A stretch of DNA of 64,000 nt, taken from assembly GCF_023091865.1 (NCBI RefSeq), contig NZ_JAHXDI010000002.1, forward strand, positions 372,001 through 436,000. Reading direction: 5' to 3'. This DNA is from Chromohalobacter moromii (lineage in GTDB: Bacteria > Pseudomonadota > Gammaproteobacteria > Pseudomonadales > Halomonadaceae). A program made the translations under genes and the position numbers. The stretch's first letter is position 1, and each line of letters begins with the position of its first letter. Shown piece by piece: positions 9,697 through 18,499 of this stretch. The notes under the pieces are model-generated. The model saw nothing but the letters and a program-made list of their open reading frames with translations, was not told the DNA's origin and ran no database searches.

Positions 9697-10305
9697 CTAT
9701 GAATCGAGAAGCGGCAAGACGACGTATTCATACCCGATAACCAAGCCCGTCAGAGCCAAAAGAAGCGCCAGGATGATATTGATGAGCCGCAATAAGGAGT
9801 GATCACGAATGGCTTTTCCCATCGCGCTACCCAGTAATGCGTAGCTTCCAGGTGCGCCCGTTGCCAGCACGCCGATGAGTAGCGCCACCATGACGAGGCC
9901 TGGCCCTTCTATATGCATTGCGGGTAGCTGGATGGTTGCGATGGGTAGCGTGGCGACGATGCCTTTGGGGTTGAGTAATTGCATCAACAACCCTTCCTTG
10001 AAGCGTAAAGGACGATATATAGCGTCCAGGTCGTTCTTTTGAGGAGTGGATCTCGCGATCTTGAACGACAAGTAAAGAATATAAAGCGTACCGATAGCAC
10101 TGATGGCCAGCAGTGTTTTTCCTTGGATAAAAACGCTGCCCAGCCAGCCAAACAGCAGAAGCATCAGCAACATCGCTGTCCCGACGCCGATAAAGAATCC
10201 TGTCGATTTCTTGGCTTTGCCGTTTATTCCGGCATTCAGGCCAAGCAGATTCACGGGCCCAGGCGTATACATCACGCTTATGGCATAGGCGAGCATCGCG
10301 AGCAT
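9697..10305 (-). CDS. LysE/RhtB-family amino acid exporter
   Basis: This 202-residue hydrophobic protein has about six membrane segments and the family opening AYAISVMYTPGPVNLLGLNAG (transport motif around the GPVN turn). LysE/RhtB proteins export amino acids or related small molecules; the substrate cannot be read from the sequence. It begins 17 bases after the stop of an AraC-type regulator on the same strand, so the two are probably co-transcribed. The ATG is preceded by AGGAAACCCTC. Confidence 0.85.
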   Translation of the reverse strand: MLAMLAYAISVMYTPGPVNLLGLNAGINGKAKKSTGFFIGVGTAMLLMLLLFGWLGSVFIQGKTLLAISAIGTLYILYLSFKIARSTPQKNDLDAIYRPLRFKEGLLMQLLNPKGIVATLPIATIQLPAMHIEGPGLVMVALLIGVLATGAPGSYALLGSAMGKAIRDHSLLRLINIILALLLALTGLVIGYEYVVLPLLDS

Positions 10306-10322
10306 GAGGGTTTCCTGTCTTG

Positions 10323-11153
10323 CTAGGTAAAAATATGGGCTTGGTATTGTCGTGGTGTCATGCCGTAAATACGCTTGAAACGGCGGTTGAAATGACTGAG
10401 GTCAGAAAAGCCACAGCATAAGGCAGCCTCCATGACACTCTCGCCGTTTTCGAGGTGGCGCCGGGCGGCATTGACCCTGCAGTTCAATACATATTGGTGC
10501 GGCGTAATTCCGTACTGTGTCCTGAACGTTCTCAGGAAGTGATACTTGGAAATGTTGGCGGAATGGCTGATGTCATCCAGGCTGATATCGTATCTGGCAT
10601 TTTCATGGATGAAGTCCTTTGCCCTTTCGAGCAGCGAGTCCGGCCGCCTGGCCTGCTCATTTGGGGCAAGATTTCCGGCGCGCTCGGCCAGGCGAGCCGC
10701 AATGCGATACAGAGCATATTCTTGCTCGATCTGACTCGTCTCCTGTTCCTCGATCATGCGTGACAGGGCGATGATCTCGTCGCGCAAGGGGACATCTTTC
10801 ATGAGGGTGGGGGCCAGGCGAGTGGCCTGCAGGCCTTGCACGCCCATGGCATTGGCAATGAGCGGGTCGAGCTCGTCGGGGTGAATATAGAGCATGACAT
10901 AATCGAGGGCGTCGCCGCCCCCGGCGTGGCCGTCATGCACCTCATCGGGATGCAGGGTGATCACGCTACCTGGTGGGCTGCGGTGAAATTCACCGTTGCT
11001 GAAGAAATCCTGACGTCCCGCCAGCGTGACACCCAGGGCATATTCTTCATGCGCATGTCGGTCGTACTGGAAGTCGTTCATCGTGGCATGCAATACCGTC
11101 ATGCGTGCCACATGCCGGCTTTTCATGAACCGGAAACGACTCGTGGCTTGCAT
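10323..11153 (-). CDS. AraC-family transcriptional regulator
   Basis: This 276-residue regulator has an N-terminal cupin-like ligand domain (HAHEEYALGVTLAGRQDFF, then HPDEVHDGH) and two C-terminal helix-turn-helix units ending FSDLSHFNRRFKRIYGMTPRQYQ. The start at 11153 has AAGGAGG placed ideally; a frame extending to 11183 adds ten residues without support. It sits immediately upstream of the LysE-type exporter and probably controls it in response to the exported compound, which is the usual logic for such pairs. Confidence 0.88.
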   Translation of the reverse strand: MQATSRFRFMKSRHVARMTVLHATMNDFQYDRHAHEEYALGVTLAGRQDFFSNGEFHRSPPGSVITLHPDEVHDGHAGGGDALDYVMLYIHPDELDPLIANAMGVQGLQATRLAPTLMKDVPLRDEIIALSRMIEEQETSQIEQEYALYRIAARLAERAGNLAPNEQARRPDSLLERAKDFIHENARYDISLDDISHSANISKYHFLRTFRTQYGITPHQYVLNCRVNAARRHLENGESVMEAALCCGFSDLSHFNRRFKRIYGMTPRQYQAHIFT

Positions 11154-11362
11154 GGTGTCCTCCTTACGATCCGGTCGTGCCATGACAACGCCACTTTAGC
11201 GCGTCACGCGGGAGCGGACTTGAACGATATTGCGCACTTCGTGCTTTCGGTGCGCCGGACGCGCGCACCCAGGACCCTGGCGGGCCCGTGCGCTGCACCT
11301 CGGCACGACGAGCGCGTCCTGCTAGTCTGCAAGCTCGGCTAATGACGGGACAGGGGATGCGC

Positions 11363-11965
11363 ATGGCGGAAGATCGGCGGGAGGAACTAGCGGGATTGAC
11401 TCACTTGCTCGAGCGGATCGGGCAGGCGCCCCGGCGCGACGATGAGCGTGTCCAGCTTGGCGATATGCTGACGGCGGTGGGACAGGGGTCGTTTGGCTCC
11501 TTGCTGCTGGTGCCCGGGGTGATCACGCTATTGCCGCTGGTGGGCGATATCCCCGGCGTGCCCACGCTCATGGCGCTGCTGGTGCTATTGGTGGCGGGAC
11601 AACTGTTGCTTGGGCGCCGCACGTTCTGGTTGCCGCAATGGCTTCTGAAGTGTTCGGTCTCACGGTCCAAGCTGGACAAGGCGGTGGCCTGGATGCGTAA
11701 GCCGGCCCGGGCCATCGACCGCTTGTTGAAACCGCGTCTGACTTGGCTGACCCAGCGCGCCGGTACCTATCTCGTGGCGATTTTCTGCTTCCTCATTGCT
11801 CTGGCCATGCCGCTGATGGAAGTGGTGCCTTTCTCGGCTAATGGCGCGGGGCTTGCCTTGATGATGTTCGGCTTGTCGCTGATGGCCAATGATGGCCTCT
11901 GGGCGCTGCTGGCGCTGATCCTCACCGGCGGCACGGTGGGAGCGGTGATCGTCGCGTTGCTGTGA
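11363..11965 (+). CDS. ExoD-family exopolysaccharide synthesis-like membrane protein
   Basis: The 200-residue product fits the ExoD family: LTHLLERIG at the N-end, then GDMLTAVGQGSFGSLLLVPGV and a hydrophobic C-terminal half. ExoD was first linked to exopolysaccharide production and alkali tolerance in rhizobia; its molecular role is unclear. I place the start at 11363, where AGGGG lies six bases upstream. In-frame ATGs at 11342 and 11357 are possible. The last 214 bases are nearly repeated at 51802-52015. Confidence 0.75.
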   Translation: MAEDRREELAGLTHLLERIGQAPRRDDERVQLGDMLTAVGQGSFGSLLLVPGVITLLPLVGDIPGVPTLMALLVLLVAGQLLLGRRTFWLPQWLLKCSVSRSKLDKAVAWMRKPARAIDRLLKPRLTWLTQRAGTYLVAIFCFLIALAMPLMEVVPFSANGAGLALMMFGLSLMANDGLWALLALILTGGTVGAVIVALL

Positions 11966-12074
11966 GGCCTGTCAGTAATGGTGCTCCGAGCCGGCCCTCA
12001 GGCTTTGGGCGGCGGATAATGACACATAGCCTAGGCACCTAGTCGTGCATCGAACATAGTTTGCTTTGGTTGAG

Positions 12075-12300
12075 GATGACTGATGGCGCTCGACGAGGCC
12101 ACGGCAGTCTTCATGGTTCAGGCTGTCCCAGCAACGGCTAACGCCGATCGCCAGGACGTGGGTACGGCGCAGCGCCTCGGCGGGATAGAGGTACGTGGTC
12201 TGCTGCGAGATCAGACTCAACTCGCCCAGCGTGCCGCCGCGCTCGACGCAGCGGATCGTTCCAGGTGGCCGTCGTCGGTGGCACGCAACAGCCGCACGGC
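12075..12300 (-). pseudogene. Remnant of a cyclic-nucleotide-binding (Crp/Fnr-like) domain protein
   Basis: The reverse strand between moeA and the ExoD gene encodes a piece resembling a cNMP-binding beta roll: VRLLRATDDGHLE, then after a one-base frame change CVERGGTLGELSLISQQ and ALRRTHVLAIGVSRC. The frame changes near 12262. There is no start, no N-terminal half and no helix-turn-helix end, so this is a decayed fragment. The 336-base gap 11966-12301 holds nothing else I can support. Confidence 0.5.
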
Positions 12301-12301
12301 G

Positions 12302-13555
12302 TCAGATGGCGAATTGTGCAACGGGCAGGAATGCATAGTCGCTCCCCTCCATCACCGGCATGTCGCCGGGCACCACGAGATAACCGTCCGCCTGACAGGC
12401 CGCGCCGAGCATGGCCGAACCCTGGCCGCCGGCCAGCCGGGCCGTTGGCTCGAATTCCGTATGCTCGACAACGACGCGCAGCAACTCGCAGCGCCCGTGC
12501 GTGGCACGACGGCTGAACCCCGCCTTGACGGAAAACTGCTGAAGCGGGCGCGGACGCCGGCCCTGGCAGGCCTGTACGAAGACCTGTCCCAGCACCTGCC
12601 AGGTCACCAGTGCCGCGACCGGGTTGCCGGGCAGACCGAGCAGCGGCACGTTGCCGTCGGCCCCATGGAGACGGCCGAAGGCGAAGGGCTTGCCGGGCTT
12701 CATCGCAACACCGTGGAAAATCAGCTCGCCGAGCTCGGCGAGCACCGGGCGAACGTGGTCCTCCTCGCCGGCCGAGACGCCACCGGTACAGATCACCACG
12801 TCGGCACGGTCACGCGCCTGGCATAGTGCCTCGCGCAGCGCGGCGGCGGTATCGGCAACGATGCCCAGGTCGACGACGGTGCAGTCCTGCTGCTGGAGCA
12901 GGGCGTCGAGCATGACGCGGTTGCTGTTGTAGAGCTGGCCCGAGGCCAGGGGCGTGCCCGGCTCGACCAGCTCGTCGCCGGTGGAGATCAGCGCCACCCT
13001 GAGGCGGGCGAAGACTTCGACCTCGACGATGCCCTGGCTGGCCAGCAATGCCAGGCCGGCGGCGTCGAGGCGCTGGCCGGCGGGCAGTAGCGGCGTGCCT
13101 TCGAGGGACTCCTCGCCACGCCGACGGATATTGGCGCCGGCCAGCGCCTCGCCCTGGACATGAACGCGGCCCTGGTCATCGATGCGGCAGCGCTCCTGAG
13201 GGACGACGCAGTTGGCGCCGGGCGGAATCGGCGCGCCGGTGAAGATACGTGCACAACCGCCCTCGGCAAGTGGGGCCGGCGCACAGCCTGCCGGAATGCG
13301 CTGGATGATCGGTAGACCGTCGGGAGGACTGACGAGATCGGCAACCCGCAGGGCATAGCCGTCCATGGCGCTGTTGTCGGCGCTGGGTATGGCCAGGCGG
13401 GCGCTGACCGGCGCGGCGAGGACGCGTCCCAGGGCGGCATCGAGCGGGCAGGGCTCGCTTGGGGGCAACGGCCGTGCGGTCGCCAGCAGGCGCTGACGTG
13501 CGTCCTCCAGGTCGAGCAGGCCGGGAGTAAGGGTGGCACAGCTTACGCAACTCAT
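12302..13555 (-). CDS. moeA: Molybdopterin molybdotransferase MoeA
   Basis: This 417-residue MoeA contains PSADNSAMDGYALR near residue 60, the molybdopterin-binding region with STGDELVEPG, VVICTGGVSAGEEDHVRPVL, and GLPGNPVAALVTWQVL. MoeA inserts molybdate into adenylated molybdopterin, the last general step before the cofactor enters enzymes such as NarG. Its start overlaps the end of moaB by four bases (ATGA), indicating translational coupling. It is the last gene of the narHJI-ppiC-moaB-moeA string, so it probably serves nitrate reductase supply under anaerobic conditions. Confidence 0.93.
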   Translation of the reverse strand: MSCVSCATLTPGLLDLEDARQRLLATARPLPPSEPCPLDAALGRVLAAPVSARLAIPSADNSAMDGYALRVADLVSPPDGLPIIQRIPAGCAPAPLAEGGCARIFTGAPIPPGANCVVPQERCRIDDQGRVHVQGEALAGANIRRRGEESLEGTPLLPAGQRLDAAGLALLASQGIVEVEVFARLRVALISTGDELVEPGTPLASGQLYNSNRVMLDALLQQQDCTVVDLGIVADTAAALREALCQARDRADVVICTGGVSAGEEDHVRPVLAELGELIFHGVAMKPGKPFAFGRLHGADGNVPLLGLPGNPVAALVTWQVLGQVFVQACQGRRPRPLQQFSVKAGFSRRATHGRCELLRVVVEHTEFEPTARLAGGQGSAMLGAACQADGYLVVPGDMPVMEGSDYAFLPVAQFAI

Positions 13556-14145
13556 GGCTGTTTCTCCTCGCCGTGCTCTGCGGTCACTGGCGTTGTGGTG
13601 GGCTGCCGGCTGGCACAGGGCGCGGCATCGGGGCGCACCATGGCGACAAAATTGCAGGGCCGGGTGCGGGCGTCGAGCTGCGAGGCGAGGATGCCGTCCC
13701 AGGCGGTGGCGCAGGCCCTGGGCGAACCTGGCAGGGCGAACATCAGGGTGCGGTTGGCCACCCCGCCGATGGCTCTCGATTGGACTGTCGAAGTGCCGAT
13801 ATCGGCATGGGAGATCTGCCGGAACAGCTCGCCAAAACCCTCGATGGTCTTGTCGAACAGTGGCACGAGAGCCTCGGGGGTGGTGTCGCGTGGGGTGAAA
13901 CCGGTGCCGCCGTTGACCAGCACGGCATGGATGCCGTCACGGGCGATCCACTCGGAAACTACCGCACGGATGCGGTAGATGTCGTCGGCAACGATGCGCC
14001 GGTCGCCCAGCCAGTGACCGGCCTCGACAAGGCGTGTGCTGAGCAGGTCACCACTGCCGTCGTAGTCGAAGTCGCGGGTGTCCGAGACCGTCAGCACCGC
14101 GAGGTTGAGCGGCACGAAGGGCGCATCGACGTGTACGTGGGCCAT
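13552..14145 (-). CDS. moaB: Molybdenum cofactor biosynthesis protein MoaB/MogA-type
   Basis: The 197-residue product belongs to the MoaB/Mog family: LNLAVLTVSDTRDFDYDGSG, the VNGGTGFTPRDTTPEAL loop that binds molybdopterin, and LFALPGSPRACATAWDGIL (seen here as LMFALPGSPRACATAWDGI). These proteins adenylylate molybdopterin. The start at 14145 has GAGGAG upstream; a start at 14163 is less likely. It is coupled to moeA and follows the PPIase gene by about 65 bases. Confidence 0.9.
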   Translation of the reverse strand: MAHVHVDAPFVPLNLAVLTVSDTRDFDYDGSGDLLSTRLVEAGHWLGDRRIVADDIYRIRAVVSEWIARDGIHAVLVNGGTGFTPRDTTPEALVPLFDKTIEGFGELFRQISHADIGTSTVQSRAIGGVANRTLMFALPGSPRACATAWDGILASQLDARTRPCNFVAMVRPDAAPCASRQPTTTPVTAEHGEEKQP

Positions 14146-14209
14146 GAAACTCTCCTCGGCCACCCGCGGGTGGCGGTAATATGATGTTACGGAACGCGTC
14201 TGTAATGGC

Positions 14210-15025
14210 TTACTGCATCAGCGCGCCGGCGGCGTCGTCATCCAGTGCCACGCCATTCACCCCCAGGCGCGCTTCCAGCGCCAGCAGGTAGTGGCGCAAG
14301 GCACGTCGTGTGGCCTGTTCGCGCAGGGTGTGACGGACCCGGTCAGCGGCCTCGGCATAGGGCTGGGCGTGGCCACCCTCGCGGCAATCGAGGCTCACCA
14401 CATGCCAGCCGTAGCGCGAGGCCAGCGGCCGATCATGCAGTCCTTCGGGCAGGCGCTGCAGTGCGCGATCCAGTTCGGCGACGGTCTGCCCCGGTGTCAG
14501 CCAGCCTAACTCGCCGCCGTCATCCTTCGACGGGCACGCGGAGTGGCGTTGGGCGAGTTCGCTGAAGCGCTCGGGGGTCGACTGCAACTCGGCGATGAGC
14601 GTCCGGCCCAGACGGTACTGACGATCGCGGGCCTCGGCATCGTCCGGGGCGGCGGCCAGCAGAATATGGCGTACCGCCAGGCGCAGCGGTTCGCTGAAGC
14701 GCTCGGCGTTGGCCTCGAAGTAGCGTTGACAGTCGGTTTCGGCGGGCTCGGGTACCTCTAGTTCCGTGTCCAGTAGGGCGGCCAGGGCCGCCTCTTCGCC
14801 ATCCTCGACGTCCCAGCCCAGCTCGTCGCAGCGCTGGCGCAGCAGCTCGCGCACGACCAGGGCGCGCGCCGCCTGCAATTGGGCTTCTTCCACGGAGTCG
14901 GCCTGATGGTACTGCATCTCCCGGGCGATCTCGTCGGCGGGGATGTTCACGTCGCCGACCCACACCGGCGGGATCGCCATGGTCTGCGCGTTGTCGGGCA
15001 GGGTTTCGAGTGAAATCAGTTGCAT
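14210..15025 (-). CDS. PpiC-type peptidyl-prolyl isomerase associated with nitrate reductase
   Basis: This 271-residue protein has a parvulin domain in its C-terminal half (RHILLAAAPDD, then FSELAQRHSACPSKDDGGELGWL and YGWHVVSLD) and an N-terminal helical region like NifM. No signal peptide is visible, so it acts in the cytoplasm. Pseudomonas nitrate-reductase operons carry the same gene just after narI, where it is thought to help fold or assemble the complex. The ATG at 15025 follows GAGGGCAATCCC; the frame also extends to 15043, overlapping narI. Confidence 0.88.
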   Translation of the reverse strand: MQLISLETLPDNAQTMAIPPVWVGDVNIPADEIAREMQYHQADSVEEAQLQAARALVVRELLRQRCDELGWDVEDGEEAALAALLDTELEVPEPAETDCQRYFEANAERFSEPLRLAVRHILLAAAPDDAEARDRQYRLGRTLIAELQSTPERFSELAQRHSACPSKDDGGELGWLTPGQTVAELDRALQRLPEGLHDRPLASRYGWHVVSLDCREGGHAQPYAEAADRVRHTLREQATRRALRHYLLALEARLGVNGVALDDDAAGALMQ

Positions 15026-15039
15026 GGGATTGCCCTCAT

Positions 15040-15717
15040 TCATGCTTTACGACGCACGATTTGATAACGGCGACCAATGTAGCCCAGCGGCGCGCTCCAC
15101 ACGTGCACCAGACGGGTGAACGGGAACACCAGCACGATGGTCAGGCCGAGCAGGATGTGCAGCTTGTAGACCAGCCCGATCTCGGCCAGATGCTCGGCGG
15201 CGCCACCCTTGAAGAACACGATGGACTGCGCCCACTCGGCCAGCTCCAGCATCGCGCCGCCATCCAGATGCCCCATCGCCGGGATGATGGTCAACAGCCC
15301 CAGCGACACCTGGGCGACCAGCAGCGCCAGGATCACGATGTCGGCACGGCTGGAGGTGGCCCGCACACGCGGGTTGGTCAGGCGGCGATGCAGCAGCATG
15401 GCGCCGCCGGTCAGGCACATCAGCCCAGCGATGCCGCCGACGATGATGGCGATGATCTGCTTGCTGCCGGCGCTGATGAACGGTGCATAGACCCAGTGCG
15501 GGGTGAGCAGGCCGACCAGGTGCCCGAAGAAGATCACCAGGATGCCGATGTGGAACAGGTTGCTGGCGAGGCGCATCTGTCGCTTGGAGAGCATCTGGCT
15601 GGAGCCGGTCTTCCAGGTGTACTGGCCATGGTCGAAGCGCAGCAGGGAGCCGGCCAGGAAAATGGTGCCCGCCACGTAGGGATACAGGCCGAACAACAGT
15701 TCATTGAGATAGTTCAT
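15040..15717 (-). CDS. narI: Respiratory nitrate reductase gamma subunit NarI
   Basis: This 225-residue, five-helix membrane protein is the di-haem cytochrome b subunit that takes electrons from quinol and passes them to NarH. It begins MNYLNELLFGLYPYVAG and retains family histidines in LFHIGILVIFFGHLVG and in YKLHILLGLTIVLVFPFTRLVH. The start at 15717 has AGGAG upstream and fits the family; the longer frame reaches back into narJ. It overlaps or abuts the PPIase gene downstream. Confidence 0.93.
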   Translation of the reverse strand: MNYLNELLFGLYPYVAGTIFLAGSLLRFDHGQYTWKTGSSQMLSKRQMRLASNLFHIGILVIFFGHLVGLLTPHWVYAPFISAGSKQIIAIIVGGIAGLMCLTGGAMLLHRRLTNPRVRATSSRADIVILALLVAQVSLGLLTIIPAMGHLDGGAMLELAEWAQSIVFFKGGAAEHLAEIGLVYKLHILLGLTIVLVFPFTRLVHVWSAPLGYIGRRYQIVRRKA

Positions 15718-15734
15718 GACGGCAGGCTCCTGAC

Positions 15735-16472
15735 TTAGTGACCTGGGGCGGCGTTGACGGTGGATGGAACGATGCGGATCGGCACGTCTTCCTGGAACTG
15801 GCGCTTGAGCTCCGCCTGACGACGGCCGGTGGCGGACTGCAGTGCGCAATCCTCATCGGAGGTCGCGTTGAAGCGTACGGCTTCTTCTTCCCACACCGCG
15901 TCGAGGGCGGCGGGGGTATCGTCGCGCGCTTCCTGGCTGACGGCCTCGGTGTGCTCGTCGATGGCGGCGTCAGCGCCGACCATGGCCAGCAGCGCGGTGG
16001 GCACTAGCGTATAGTCGGACTCGCGTTCGCGCAGGCGGGCGGCGAGTAACCCGAGAATGTGGGCGATGTCGCTGAGTTGCTGGGCTATGTCGGCCTCGTC
16101 ACGGGTCGACAGGTATTCGAGGAATACCGGCAGGTAGTCCGGCAACTCGCGGGCGCGGAGTTCGAAGCCGGCCTGACGGTACTGTTCGAGCAGGTCGACC
16201 ATGGCCTGGCCACGGTCGCGGGACTCGCCGTGGACGTGCTCGAACAACAGCAGCGAGGTCGATCGGCCCTTGTCGAACAGCGCCACGTAGTCGGCCTGCA
16301 GGTCGAGCAGGTCGGTGGCGGCGATGCGCCCGATCCAGCCATGCAACGCGGCGCGCTGAGGATGGCTCAGGTGGTCTTCGTTGGCGATGACGCTCTGCAT
16401 TTCAGCGGCGGCCAGCTGCAGCTCACCGGTGGGGTAGTCGAGCAGACGGGCAAGGACGATCAGACTACGCAT
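15735..16472 (-). CDS. narJ: Nitrate reductase molybdenum cofactor assembly chaperone NarJ
   Basis: This 245-residue cytoplasmic chaperone starts MRSLIVLARLLDYPTGEL and has the NarJ core YVALFDKGRSTSLLLFEHVHGESRDRG (family hallmark LFEHVHGESRDRG). NarJ binds apo-NarG and allows cofactor insertion and membrane attachment. Its ATG lies inside the last codons of narH, an eight-base overlap, which sets the start. The acidic C-terminal tail is common in the family. Confidence 0.93.
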   Translation of the reverse strand: MRSLIVLARLLDYPTGELQLAAAEMQSVIANEDHLSHPQRAALHGWIGRIAATDLLDLQADYVALFDKGRSTSLLLFEHVHGESRDRGQAMVDLLEQYRQAGFELRARELPDYLPVFLEYLSTRDEADIAQQLSDIAHILGLLAARLRERESDYTLVPTALLAMVGADAAIDEHTEAVSQEARDDTPAALDAVWEEEAVRFNATSDEDCALQSATGRRQAELKRQFQEDVPIRIVPSTVNAAPGH

Positions 16473-18087
16473 TGGACTCTTCCTCCGGCGCGGGACGTTT
16501 CGGTGTCGGCGTGTAATGGTTGACGGCTTCGGGCGTGGCCGGAGCCGTGGGCTCGTCATCTGGATGTGTCATCGGCTTGACCAGCGTGGCGGTTTGCTTG
16601 CGTGCGCCGAACAGGCTGGCATCGCTGTCGCCGCCGTGGCAGCCGTTGCCGAACGAGAAGCCGCAGCCGCCGCGTTCGGGGAAGGCTTCGCGGGCCTGCT
16701 CACGGTGGCTGGTGGGGATCACGAAGCGGTCCTCGTAGTTGGCGATGGCCAGGTAGCGGTACATTTCCTCGACCTGGGCTTCGGTCAGGCCCACGGCGTC
16801 GAGCACCTCCTCGGCTTTGTGGCCGTCGACCTGCTGGGCACGCTTGTACAGACGCATCGCCATCAGACGCTTGAGGGCGAGCACCACGGGTTCTTCCTCG
16901 CCGGCGGTGAGCAGGTTGGCGAGGTAGCGCACCGGGATGCGCAGCGACTCGATGTCGGGCAGCACGCCGTCGCTTTCGATATACCCGGCCTCGGCGGCGG
17001 ACTGGATCGGCGACAGCGGCGGCACGTACCACACCATCGGTAGGGTGCGATATTCCGGGTGCAGCGGCAGCGCTAGCCCCCAATCCATGGCCAGCTTGTA
17101 GACCGGCGAGGCCTGGGCGGCCTTGAGCACGTTCTCGGGGATGCCGTCACGCTTGGCCTGGGCGATCACTTCGGGGTCGAAGGGGTCGAGGAAGATCTCG
17201 CGCTGGCGGTGGTAAAGGTCGCGCTCGTCGGGAGACGACGCCACTTCCTGGATACGGTCGGCGTCGTACAGCAACACGCCGAGATAGCGGATGCGGCCCA
17301 CGCAGGTCTCGGAGCAGACCGTCGGCATGCCGGACTCGATGCGCGGGTAGCAGAAGATGCACTTCTCGGATTTTCCGGTTTTCCAGTTGTAATAGATCTT
17401 CTTGTACGGGCAGCCCGAGATGCACATACGCCAGCCGCGGCATTTGTCCTGATCGATCAGCACGATGCCGTCTTCCTCGCGCTTGTAGATCGCGCCACTC
17501 GGGCAAGATGCCACGCATGTCGGGTTGAGGCAGTGCTCGCATAGGCGCGGCAGGTACATCATGAAGGTGTTCTCGAACTGGCCGTAGATATCGGCCTGGA
17601 TCTTCTCGAAATTCTTGTCCTTGCGGCGCTTGGAAAACTCGGTGCCGAGGATCTCTTCCCAGTTGGGGCCCCACTCGATCTTGTTCATGCGCTGACCGGT
17701 GATGGCGCTGCGCGGGCGCGCTACCGGCTGATGCTGGCCTTCGCCGGCCTTGTGCAGGTGCTGGTAGTCGAAGTCGAACGGCTCGTAGTAGTCGTCGATC
17801 TCGGGCAGGTCGGGGTTGGCGAACAACTTGGCCAGTACCCGGTAACGCCCGCCGATACGCGGCTGGATGGAGCCGTTCCTGTTGCGCAACCAACCGCCTT
17901 TCCACTTCTGCTGGTTCTCCCATTCCTTGGGGTAGCCGACGCCGGGCTTGGTCTCGACGTTGTTGAACCAGGCGTACTCGACCCCCTCGCGGCTGGTCCA
18001 GACGTTCTTGCAGGTCACCGAGCAGGTGTGGCAGCCGATACACTTGTCGAGGTTGAGGACCATGCCCACCTGTGAGCGAATTTTCAT
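16465..18087 (-). CDS. narH: Respiratory nitrate reductase beta subunit NarH
   Basis: This 540-residue iron-sulfur subunit shows the four cysteine groups that bind three [4Fe-4S] and one [3Fe-4S] cluster: CIGCHTCSVTCKNVW near the N-end, CEHCLNPTCVASCP, CRGWRMCISGCPYKK (tryptophan in the [3Fe-4S] group) and CIFCYPR with CSETCVGR. It carries electrons from NarI to NarG. Unusually, narG is not directly upstream: narH heads its own transcription unit, with an FNR-type box and a NarL-type site in the 412 bases before it. Confidence 0.95.
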   Translation of the reverse strand: MKIRSQVGMVLNLDKCIGCHTCSVTCKNVWTSREGVEYAWFNNVETKPGVGYPKEWENQQKWKGGWLRNRNGSIQPRIGGRYRVLAKLFANPDLPEIDDYYEPFDFDYQHLHKAGEGQHQPVARPRSAITGQRMNKIEWGPNWEEILGTEFSKRRKDKNFEKIQADIYGQFENTFMMYLPRLCEHCLNPTCVASCPSGAIYKREEDGIVLIDQDKCRGWRMCISGCPYKKIYYNWKTGKSEKCIFCYPRIESGMPTVCSETCVGRIRYLGVLLYDADRIQEVASSPDERDLYHRQREIFLDPFDPEVIAQAKRDGIPENVLKAAQASPVYKLAMDWGLALPLHPEYRTLPMVWYVPPLSPIQSAAEAGYIESDGVLPDIESLRIPVRYLANLLTAGEEEPVVLALKRLMAMRLYKRAQQVDGHKAEEVLDAVGLTEAQVEEMYRYLAIANYEDRFVIPTSHREQAREAFPERGGCGFSFGNGCHGGDSDASLFGARKQTATLVKPMTHPDDEPTAPATPEAVNHYTPTPKRPAPEEESNA

Positions 18088-18242
18088 ATCACGGTCTCCG
18101 CGGTAGTTATGTCTTCAACCAGTCGGCAGCGTTGCATCAGGGCCAGGCAGTTTCGCCGGCTCAGCCCGCTGCACGATGTCTCCCTGGACCCGTTGAAGCG
18201 TCTTTTCGAAAGCCACTTTGGGCTTTTCGGTGAGGCGGGTTT

Positions 18243-18256
18243 TTGACTCGAATCAA
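18243..18256 (-). promoter_or_regulatory. FNR/ANR box upstream of narHJI
   Basis: TTGACTCGAATCAA matches the FNR consensus TTGAT-N4-ATCAA at nine of ten positions. It is centred about 162 bases before the narH start, the same distance as the box before narG. This suggests narHJI has its own anaerobic promoter. Confidence 0.7.
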
Positions 18257-18292
18257 GTCGTCGAGCCCGCCGTTCGGTGCCGGGGTGCTGGG

Positions 18293-18308
18293 TACTCCCT
18301 TGGAGGTA
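18293..18308. promoter_or_regulatory. NarL 7-2-7 site upstream of narH
   Basis: TACTCCCTTGGAGGTA is two inverted heptamers separated by two bases, the arrangement bound by phosphorylated NarL. It lies 51 bases upstream of the FNR-type box. The rest of 18088-18499 contains no gene that I can support. Confidence 0.55.
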
Positions 18309-18445
18309 GAATCGCCGTTCACAGCAAGTTACTGTTTCCTCGATGTTTTATGCCGGTATCTATACCTTGGGGGGTAGGCGATAAACGAGGGGAGCTCTTT
18401 GGGGGTAGGGAGAACTGCGGAAAGAGCGGGCGGGCAGCAGCAATG

Positions 18446-18473
18446 AAGAGAGCCGGCGGATGCCGGCTCTCTT
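18446..18473 (-). terminator. Hairpin downstream of narK2
   Basis: A perfect 12-base inverted repeat (AAGAGAGCCGGC and its complement) with a four-base loop ends 27 bases after the narK2 stop. No long T run follows on the minus strand, so it is a terminator-like stem that would separate narK1K2 from narHJI. Confidence 0.6.
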
Positions 18474-18499
18474 AATCCACGCGTTTGATCAGACTGGGA

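Noticed and set aside
12083-12826. Plus-strand frame overlapping moeA
   Set aside because: Mostly antisense to moeA, which carries clear motifs; no ribosome site.
18361-18416. Extra GGGGTA-type heptamers before narH
   Set aside because: Single heptamers are frequent in G-rich sequence; only the paired 7-2-7 site was kept.
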